NCBI GenBank assembly: GCA_016932145.1
Contig: JAFGDI010000218.1
Coordinates: 1 to 5,057, forward strand
From: Sedimentisphaerales bacterium
Lineage (GTDB): Bacteria > Planctomycetota > Phycisphaerae > Sedimentisphaerales > SM23-30
Length of the DNA stretch: 5,057 nucleotides
Direction of reading: 5' to 3'
The notes beneath the pieces were generated by a model. It made no database searches, was not told where the DNA came from, and saw nothing but the letters and a program-made list of their open reading frames with translations. Each line of letters starts with the position of its first letter. Position 1 is the stretch's first letter. This document shows positions 1 to 5,057 of this stretch, one piece after another. The position numbers were made by a program, and so were the translations under genes.

Positions 1-47
1 AAATATGAAACTATATATAAGATATTGGAAAATATATACTTCCGGGA

Positions 48-326
48 TCAGAGTCTGTCACAGCTAATAACAAGCCCATTGTCATTGCTCTGGATAATAC
101 TGCCGGGCTCAGCAATAAGGAAATCGGTTTCAGGCCAGTTGCCGTTAACGAGATTCTTTAATAATGATATATCTCCGGCTAACAGATGGAAGTTGAGATT
201 TTTCTGCTCAGCTTCTTTTTTAGTGAGTTCTATATATTCCTGATCGATAGCCATACCCATGTCAATATAGGCCATATCAGTGTAAGTATCTGTCCAGTTA
301 CCAATCTGGTCAATAATAACCCGGCA
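48..326 (-). pseudogene. C-terminal part of DUF1638 protein, out of frame with its N-terminal part
   Basis: This open frame carries the end of the DUF1638 protein that starts at 838 or 778. It lies in the -1 frame relative to the upstream part. Read from about 318 downwards it gives IDQIGNWTDTYTDMAYIDMG, followed by a charged helix, then ETDFLIAEPGSIIQ and a stop at 48-50. From memory of the family, DUF1638 proteins carry a LAYIDMG-like motif and end with a DFLV-PPG-like motif, so this is the natural C-terminus and not a separate gene. The only ATG (275) lies inside the conserved motif and makes a poor independent start. No terminator hairpin is visible in the 47 AT-rich bases beyond the stop. 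The break is either a true one-base deletion or a sequencing or assembly error. Confidence 0.75.
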
Positions 327-838
327 TTATCGGCCCCGTACTTTTCAATAATTTCCTGATGTGTTAAGTTCAGACCTAACTGGCACATAACCGAGTCCGA
401 GGGTATAAAATCTCTTTCTATCCAGCCGCTACTGCGATAAAAAGTGCCCGGGTGTTCGCTAAACCATTGCTGGTGCCTGGAGTCAGAGCCCAGAAGGACA
501 CCAATGCAATCATGTAGTCTGGGAATTACAAGTTTGTGTTTACCAGTTAACAGGCCGACTGTTCCGTTATTGCAGCGTCCATAAGCAAGCAATATTGCAT
601 CGTATTTATCCGCAGGTGTCAGGTCAATATTTTCCTGCAATCTGGCACGCATCTTTTGACTGCCTATATCATGCAGCCCTTTGGAGAGGAATACCAGATC
701 AATGATATGCGGCGATTGAGCCGCAACCAAACACAGCTCGCGATAATAGATTTCACAGGCTATAAGTTTGAAGCACATCTGGCCCGGCCTGGGCGGCGGG
801 GTGAGCAAGCTATTATTAGAATACTTATCTATACTCAC
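230..838 (-). CDS. DUF1638 family protein (N-terminal three quarters, frame broken near 311-319)
   Basis: This is recognised as DUF1638 from KLIACEIYYREL, the GLHDIG segment, LLAYGRCNNGTVGL, IPRLHDCIGVLLGS and the PGTFYRSSGWIERD segment. The family's biochemical role is unknown. Some members sit near corrinoid methyltransferase genes (family knowledge), but nothing of that kind is visible here. Three cysteines in conserved motifs (ACE, RCNNG, HDC) and the adjacent His could bind a metal or cofactor, which is inference. The longest frame starts at a GTG (838), but the family normally begins just before KLIACE. The ATG at 778 (MCFKLIACE) is therefore a better start, and the 20 extra residues are proline-rich and unlike the family. 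Neither start has a clear Shine-Dalgarno. After YGADNAGLL the frame departs from the family and ends in a spurious hydrophobic tail; the true continuation is in the -1 frame (48-326). Restoring one base gives about 242 residues from the ATG. The gene lies just downstream of ftsK on the same strand, probably in one transcript. Confidence 0.85.
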   Translation of the reverse strand: MSIDKYSNNSLLTPPPRPGQMCFKLIACEIYYRELCLVAAQSPHIIDLVFLSKGLHDIGSQKMRARLQENIDLTPADKYDAILLAYGRCNNGTVGLLTGKHKLVIPRLHDCIGVLLGSDSRHQQWFSEHPGTFYRSSGWIERDFIPSDSVMCQLGLNLTHQEIIEKYGADNAGLLLTRLVTGQILTLIWPILTWVWLSIRNI

Positions 839-861
839 TACGGTATCGTTGCTTTCAATTT

Positions 862-3804
862 TCAGCGAGGGTCTTCTTCCAGTTCTTCTTCCTCATATTC
901 ATCTTCAAGATACTCCTGATCTTCTTCTTCCTCGTCTTCCTCATATTCTTCATCGTCAGCTAACTCCTGGTCTTCTTCATCAACCTCCTCGTACTCCTCC
1001 TCTTCTTCTTCTTCTTCGAGGTAAGTTACAGCGTCAATGAATTCCTCTTCATCTTCATCTTGCAGATCGTCTTCGTCTGCGTCAAAAGGTACAGAGCTTT
1101 GAGTGTCTTTTCTCAATTTGAGGGTTACGCCATTGCGTACCGGTTTACCATCGGTAGTAGTGGCATCAGTGGCAATTACCGTATCAGGTTCATCTTCGTT
1201 TTCTTCATCATCAAGTATGATAGTTGGCTTAGTTGGGTCTTTGGCCTTTAAGGCCTTAACTTCAACCTCATCCTGCATATCAGAGTAGCCATTAATGGCA
1301 TCAATTTCCATCTGCCGTTTAATGCTTTCGTATTCCTGTAAAGTCATAAGCACTTCACGGGCCTGAGAGCCTTTATATTCGCCCACCAGACCGGCTTCTG
1401 CCATCTGGTCAACCAGCCTGCTGGCCCGGCCATAACCGATAGAGAACTGCCTTTGCAGCAGAGAGACGCTGCCTCGCTTGGTTTGTAGTACTATCTTAAC
1501 AGCTTCGTCAAAGAGTTCATCTCTTTCGCCCGAATCGCCTTGAAGTTTATTCAACTGCATAAGCTCAGCGCTATAAGATGGCTGAGATACTTCCTTGAGA
1601 TAAGTTGTTATAGCACTGATCTCATCATCACTGATATAAGCACCCTGACAGCGGATAAGTTCACTGGTGCCGGGTCTTAAAAAGAGCATATCGCCCTGAC
1701 CCAGCAGGGTTTCAGCGCCATTAGTATCCAGTACGATACGGCTGTCCATTTTCGCCGCTACCCTGAAGCTGATACGGGCGGGCATATTACTCTTGATCAG
1801 GCCGGTTACTACGGTTGCTTGCGGACGCTGAGTAGCTAATATCAGGTGAATACCAACTGCCCGGCTCTTTTGTGCCAGACGGACAATATAGCTTTCAACT
1901 TCCTTAGCTGAAGTCATCATCAGGTCAGCCAGCTCGTCGATAATAACGACCAGATACGGCAATTTGGAAGGAGTACGGGCCTTCTGCTCTTCGGTTTCGG
2001 CTCCAACTCGTTTGTAAATCTCATCTTCAGTGAGTTTATTATAGCCGACAATATTTCGTACCTTTGCCTGAGCCAGGAGCGAGTATCTTTCGTCCATCTT
2101 TTTGGTCAGCCATTCGAGAATCTGCTCAGCTCGCTTCATTTCTGTGACGATTGGGCACATGAGATGAGAAATGTTGGCAAAGGCATTCATTTCCACCATT
2201 TTCGGGTCAACAAGTATCAGTTTGACCATATCAGGCCGCTGAGTCAGTAAGATACTGACAATGATCGTGTTAATGCAAACGCTCTTTCCGCTGCCGGTTG
2301 TACCAGCAATCAGACAGTGCGGCATGGCAGCGAGGTCAGTAATAAGTGGGGCACCGGTTGCATCTTTACCCAAAAACAGTGGTATCTGCATCTTGCCTGG
2401 CTTATCACCGGCAAGCTGCAACAGTTCTCTTATGCGAACGGTTTCTTTTTCCAGATTAGGTGCTTCAATACCAATGGTTTGTTTACCCGGAATAGGAGCA
2501 ACAACTCGTATAGTCGGAGCCCCCAGAGAGCGGGCAATATCATAGTTAAGTCTGGTTATCTGCGAGACTTTTGTGCCTGGTGCCAGTTTTAATTCAAACA
2601 TAGTTATCACCGGGCCGGTTTCGATGGCAACGACCTCAGTTTCTATCTTGAATTCGCGTAAGGTCTGTTCCAGAACTTTGGCCCGCTGCTTAACGGCCTT
2701 TGCCAGTTGGTCATTATAGCCATAAACCGGCTCTTCCAGCAGTTCGGCTGGGGGGTACTTGTAATTACTATAGTCAACAACTTCGCCGGCGGCAGCAGGG
2801 GAGGCATCGGTTGTCTTCTGGCCCAGCATACGAGCCAGGGCCGATACCGTAGGACCGGTAAAGTTGCGGCTGGCCTGACGACGCTGTTCGGTCGCTTCTA
2901 TTTCCTGGGCCTCAATTTCATCTTCTTCTGCGATATCATCATCCAGAACATCATCGGCCTGCTCTGAAATCTCATCTTCCAGAACATCGTCCTCTTCATA
3001 TTCCTCATCTTCCTGATATTCATCTTCAGGTGCCTGCTCCTGATAGCCCTCGTATTCCTCGAGGTATTCTTCTTCCAGTTCCTGAGGTTCAGCTACGGCA
3101 ACAGCAGTTCTACTTTTCTTATTTATTTCGTATTTAGTGATATTTTCAGTTTTTTTACCGCGAGAGGGCATAGCCTTTTTGCCGGCAGCACTGACAGAGG
3201 CTAAAACGGGCCCGGCCTGACGGAGATGTTCTACCAGATGCCATAGCAGCCTGGGGAGCATAAGTAACAGATTATCTGCCGCCAGCAATGCACCCACGAG
3301 CAAAGTGGCTATCACAATAATAGCAGCTCCGGCAGTAGCCGTATTAGTCAGCAGGAAATGACCTGTTGCTATACCTATTATACCGCCATTACCGCAGCTT
3401 AATGACATATCATTGCCCGGCTGACAGAGAAATGTCCCCGCCGAGATAGCCAGACACATCAGGAAAATACCAATTATTCTGAGAAATAGCTGTTCGACCG
3501 GCTTTTTCAGGCTAAACAGGACCAGCATGATAACACAGCTTATCAGCAGGACAATAAAGCCCGGGCCGAAGTAATAGTTTACATGATAGGCCAGCCAGGC
3601 ACCAACTCTTCCGCAGGGGTTCTCTGGTGAAAGAGATGTTATTGCCTGATAATCAGCCTGATTATGGAATTGATATGTCGGGGCAACATCTGGATTAGGC
3701 CAGTCGTATATGCTGAATCCTAATAGACTTATGATCAAAAAACCACAGAAAACCAGCCCTAGAAAACTAAGAGCTATCCTGTTTATATACTTCGTTTCCG
3801 ACAT
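862..3804 (-). CDS. ftsK: DNA translocase FtsK/SpoIIIE with acidic linker and long acidic C-terminal tail
   Basis: This is a complete 980-residue ATP-driven DNA pump that acts at the septum to clear and sort chromosome termini. Residues 1-190 are the membrane domain, with hydrophobic segments near 9-31, 80-99, 107-126 and 157-185. Residues 241-300 are an acidic linker with 33 Asp/Glu and no Lys/Arg. The alpha/beta translocase region spans about 345-740. It has the PIPGKQTIGIEAPN motif (437-450), Walker A GTTGSGKS (501-508), the VDPKMVEMN segment, Walker B VVIIDELADL (619-628) and the ATQRPQATVVTG box followed by DTNGAETLLGQGDML. The winged-helix gamma domain (about 763-825) keeps the DNA-reading core QRQFSIGYGRASRLVDQM, so recognition of polar KOPS/SRS-type sites is expected. 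Most homologues stop shortly after gamma; this one runs on for about 150 residues to an acidic end (50 Asp/Glu among residues 906-980). The ATG start has AAAGGA upstream at a long 12-nt spacing; I see no in-frame alternative further upstream. No catalytic residue appears to be missing. Confidence 0.97.
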   Translation of the reverse strand: MSETKYINRIALSFLGLVFCGFLIISLLGFSIYDWPNPDVAPTYQFHNQADYQAITSLSPENPCGRVGAWLAYHVNYYFGPGFIVLLISCVIMLVLFSLKKPVEQLFLRIIGIFLMCLAISAGTFLCQPGNDMSLSCGNGGIIGIATGHFLLTNTATAGAAIIVIATLLVGALLAADNLLLMLPRLLWHLVEHLRQAGPVLASVSAAGKKAMPSRGKKTENITKYEINKKSRTAVAVAEPQELEEEYLEEYEGYQEQAPEDEYQEDEEYEEDDVLEDEISEQADDVLDDDIAEEDEIEAQEIEATEQRRQASRNFTGPTVSALARMLGQKTTDASPAAAGEVVDYSNYKYPPAELLEEPVYGYNDQLAKAVKQRAKVLEQTLREFKIETEVVAIETGPVITMFELKLAPGTKVSQITRLNYDIARSLGAPTIRVVAPIPGKQTIGIEAPNLEKETVRIRELLQLAGDKPGKMQIPLFLGKDATGAPLITDLAAMPHCLIAGTTGSGKSVCINTIIVSILLTQRPDMVKLILVDPKMVEMNAFANISHLMCPIVTEMKRAEQILEWLTKKMDERYSLLAQAKVRNIVGYNKLTEDEIYKRVGAETEEQKARTPSKLPYLVVIIDELADLMMTSAKEVESYIVRLAQKSRAVGIHLILATQRPQATVVTGLIKSNMPARISFRVAAKMDSRIVLDTNGAETLLGQGDMLFLRPGTSELIRCQGAYISDDEISAITTYLKEVSQPSYSAELMQLNKLQGDSGERDELFDEAVKIVLQTKRGSVSLLQRQFSIGYGRASRLVDQMAEAGLVGEYKGSQAREVLMTLQEYESIKRQMEIDAINGYSDMQDEVEVKALKAKDPTKPTIILDDEENEDEPDTVIATDATTTDGKPVRNGVTLKLRKDTQSSVPFDADEDDLQDEDEEEFIDAVTYLEEEEEEEEYEEVDEEDQELADDEEYEEDEEEEDQEYLEDEYEEEELEEDPR
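865..1089 (-). repeat. Low-complexity GAA/GAG tract encoding the acidic tail of FtsK
   Basis: The coding strand here is strongly purine-rich, built from GAA, GAG, GAT and GAC codons. It includes an uninterrupted CTC/TTC microsatellite-like run on the plus strand at about 995-1017, which encodes eight consecutive Glu residues (930-937). The glutamates use both GAA and GAG, and Tyr, Leu, Asp and Gln codons are interspersed, so the tract as a whole is not a simple slipped trinucleotide. The frame remains open through the whole tract and ends in Asp-Pro-Arg and TGA. Two out-of-frame plus-strand readings rich in Ser or Leu are shadows of this composition. Confidence 0.75.
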
Positions 3805-3858
3805 GAGTATCGTAAATCCTTTCGTAACTATGTCTTTTCTTCCTTCGCAACATGGGCA

Positions 3859-3881
3859 AGTATGTATCCATAGGACATACT
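3859..3881. promoter_or_regulatory. Operator-like inverted repeat upstream of ftsK
   Basis: AGTATGT and ACATACT form perfect 7-bp arms around a 9-base spacer, a geometry of two half-sites about 16 bp centre to centre. The repeat sits 55 bp before the ftsK start and about 9 bp downstream of the possible GATAAT hexamer (3890-3895). It could be a repressor operator near the transcription start or a weak hairpin in the 5' leader. The spacer can add two G-C pairs (CC with GG) in the RNA form. The regulator that might bind is unknown, and the arms do not match a LexA box I recognise. Confidence 0.35.
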
Positions 3882-4104
3882 CAAAGCATATTATCGGAAA
3901 ACACCCCTTTTTGGCTATAGAAATTGACAGAAAATAATTAAAAACCCCAATATTCGCCAGCTACTAATCGAGATCTGCCCTAACGGTTTTTTAATCCAGG
4001 GTCAATGGGTATTACCTATCTTAACATTTCTGTTATCTGTTTTAATAATTCAGGTAAGGTTAGTATGTCAGGATAACTTATTTCCCCGTCTGGATTATCT
4101 CAGG

Positions 4105-4191
4105 GCCTGCTTTGCCATCGGTTATGCAAGTGCAGGCAGAGAATCTGCCCCGGCAAGCAGTAAGTATCGCACCTGATTCAGCGAAGCTGAA
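4105..4191. other. Cluster of short hairpins, possible structured RNA
   Basis: Three stem-loops are packed into 87 bases. The first pairs GCCTGC and TTGC (4105-4115) with GCAA and GCAGGC (4126-4137) around a 10-base loop. The second is GGCAGA-GAA-TCTGCC (4135-4149), a perfect 6-bp stem with a triloop. The third is TTCAGC-GAA-GCTGAA (4177-4191), again 6 bp with the same triloop. The first and second share bases 4135-4137, so they cannot both form completely. A weaker CTTGT/ACAAG hairpin follows at 4213-4227. In plus-strand RNA one extra G-U pair extends the first stem, a slight hint for that strand. On the minus strand the cluster would lie in the 3' region of the regulator transcript or a long ftsK leader. 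I recognise no known riboswitch or RNA family. Confidence 0.35.
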
Positions 4192-4273
4192 ATGCTATCA
4201 GACAACAGGCCCCTTGTATTGGACAAGAGTGAGATATAACGGTAAACAAGAACAAAGGTATTTGCAGGTGGGA

Positions 4274-5057
4274 TCAGATTTCTTCCCAGATAGTGATCAG
4301 TTGGCTTACCAGCTCATGATGTCTTATGACTTTTCTCTTTCGCCATTGCAAGTGTCTGCCGTTGAATATTAGCGTACCTTGTTGTGGCTTAGGGTTGTTT
4401 GTATCAGTTGTCAGTAGTTCAGGCAGAATATTCTGAGCCATGGTACCGATATATCCCGCATTATCCAGATTGAAGTATTCACCCACCTTATCGTTAGCTT
4501 CGATTATCATACCATCAGTATCAATAACTATTACGGCAACATCTAATATATCCAGCAGGTCATGAATTCTGGTCATACCAGTTGAAACATCCCAGAAATG
4601 CTGGGCGAGCTGATTATTCAGTTGAATGAGTTTATCGTTCTGTCTGCGAATACGCTCGGCCATAAGGCTGTTTTCCATTTTTAAGCGATATTGATCCACT
4701 GCTATTTTAATGTCCAGCTTCAGCCGGTCATCATCCCAGGGTTTACTGACAAATCTGAATATATGCCCCTTATTTATAGCATCAATTATAGTATCTATTT
4801 CAGAGTATCCGGTAAGTATTATTCTGATAGTGTCTGGCCACTGTTGTTCGATTATTTCTAATAACTCTGTACCTAACATCTCGGGCATGAGCTGATCGGT
4901 AAGGACTAATGCGAATCTGTCTTTGCTTAGCATAGATATTGCATCGCCGGCTCTGGTAGCGGTGTGAATTTCATAACCTTCATTTTTTAATAGTCTTTGC
5001 AGGCTTCTTAATATTTTGTCATCATCATCGATGAGCAGTATGCGGTTTGATTCGGGC
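4274..5057 (-). CDS. Response regulator: receiver domain plus PAS domain (5' end outside window)
   Basis: The visible frame is 260 residues, open from the window edge to TGA at 4274-4276. It begins PESNRILLIDDDD, the first strand and acidic pocket of a CheY-like receiver, so only a few N-terminal residues are probably missing; the ATG at 4933 is internal. The phospho-acceptor Asp is visible residue 54 (LTDQLMP), the switch Thr is 82 (ILTGYSE) and the conserved Lys is 105 (FVSKPWDD). The receiver wording is of the type often joined to HD-GYP or histidine-kinase modules. A charged helix that could form a coiled coil (about 120-152) leads into a PAS-like domain (about 165-257: LLDILDVAVIVIDTDGMIIEAND). 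The protein then ends at IWEEI. There is no helix-turn-helix, GGDEF, HD-GYP or kinase domain, so output is presumably by protein contact, perhaps with a separate kinase or enzyme. A cognate kinase is not in view. The gene lies on the same strand as ftsK but 469 bp away, so it is probably a separate transcription unit. Confidence 0.9.
   Translation of the reverse strand, partial: PESNRILLIDDDDKILRSLQRLLKNEGYEIHTATRAGDAISMLSKDRFALVLTDQLMPEMLGTELLEIIEQQWPDTIRIILTGYSEIDTIIDAINKGHIFRFVSKPWDDDRLKLDIKIAVDQYRLKMENSLMAERIRRQNDKLIQLNNQLAQHFWDVSTGMTRIHDLLDILDVAVIVIDTDGMIIEANDKVGEYFNLDNAGYIGTMAQNILPELLTTDTNNPKPQQGTLIFNGRHLQWRKRKVIRHHELVSQLITIWEEI

Larger units (their letters stand above)
3805..4273. other. 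469-bp intergenic region upstream of ftsK
   Basis: No convincing gene is found in any frame. On the minus strand the frames are interrupted by stops and lack good starts. A plus-strand frame open from 4064 runs antisense into the regulator gene and has no ATG or ribosome-binding site at its beginning. The half next to the regulator holds several compact inverted repeats. The half next to ftsK is AT-rich and contains a possible minus-strand -10 hexamer GATAAT (3890-3895) with no recognisable -35, plus an inverted repeat just downstream. Other inverted repeats are TTACCT/AGGTAA (4012-4017 with 4052-4057) and AAAAACC/GGTTTTT (3940-3946 with 3985-3991). No canonical GC-stem plus T-run terminator for the regulator is evident. 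The length suggests that ftsK has its own promoter. Confidence 0.6.

Noticed and set aside
311..320. Programmed -1 ribosomal frameshift in the DUF1638 gene
   Set aside because: The zero-frame codons GGG TTA TTA TTG do not form a slippery heptamer, I see no downstream stimulatory hairpin, and the family is not known to need recoding.
768..1040. Plus-strand frames rich in Ser or Leu/Pro opposite the end of ftsK
   Set aside because: They are shadows of the GAA/GAG-rich acidic tail and of the DUF1638 start; the composition simply reflects the complement of Glu/Asp codons.
865..1089. Assembly artefact creating the acidic tail
   Set aside because: The frame is uninterrupted for 75 codons, uses mixed codons and interspersed Tyr/Leu/Gln, and resembles the separate acidic linker in the same protein, so a genuine tail is the simpler reading.
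2797..2807. KOPS-like octamer for FtsK loading in a GGGGAGGC stretch
   Set aside because: Only 7 of 8 bases match the E. coli GGGNAGGG consensus, it occurs inside the ftsK coding sequence, and the consensus in this organism is unknown.
2261..2967. Plus-strand frames of 86-94 codons opposite the FtsK motor and linker
   Set aside because: Antisense to highly conserved FtsK motor sequence, with no recognisable protein features.
4105..4191. Known riboswitch, integron attC site or transposon end
   Set aside because: No c-di-GMP, cobalamin or other riboswitch core that I can recognise, no attC core-site pair at the ends, no transposase gene and no target duplication.
4064..4372. Plus-strand open frame of about 100 codons, antisense to the end of the regulator gene
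   Set aside because: Only TTG or GTG-type starts, no ribosome-binding site and no family resemblance. Its last third is antisense to well-supported PAS coding sequence, and the hairpin cluster lies inside its first half. A real small protein cannot be excluded but is not supported.

Overview
The window is about 45% GC by eye and is ordinary bacterial chromosome. All recognisable genes lie on the minus strand. In transcription order (high to low coordinates) they are: a response regulator whose 5' end runs off the window (4274-5057), a 469-bp non-coding gap (3805-4273), a complete ftsK/spoIIIE-type DNA translocase gene (862-3804), and a DUF1638-family gene (48-838) whose reading frame is broken once near 311-319. 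The first 47 bases are AT-rich 3' flank with no feature I can support.

The organism looks like a member of the Planctomycetota/PVC group, possibly Phycisphaerae-like. This is a recollection-based inference: the motor-domain wording of FtsK (HLMCPIVTEM, then ILEW and KKMDERYSLLA) resembles what I recall of planctomycete FtsK proteins, and the receiver-plus-PAS regulator and DUF1638 fit such a genome. Nothing in the window proves the taxon. Stops are standard and Shine-Dalgarno signals are weak.

FtsK has the classical layout: an N-terminal membrane domain, a low-complexity linker, an alpha/beta/RecA-like motor with intact Walker A and B, and a winged-helix gamma domain. It then continues for about 150 residues and ends in an extremely acidic tail. 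A second acidic block fills the linker. The tail is the most unusual protein feature here.

The DUF1638 gene follows ftsK closely (23 nt from the ftsK stop to the first possible start, 83 nt to the more likely one), so it is probably co-transcribed. The link between chromosome translocation and DUF1638 is positional only. The regulator upstream has a complete phospho-acceptor site but no DNA-binding or enzymatic output domain. The gap before ftsK holds an operator-like inverted repeat near its 3' end and a cluster of compact hairpins in its upstream half. These could be a leader, a small RNA or processing signals; none matches an RNA family I can name.
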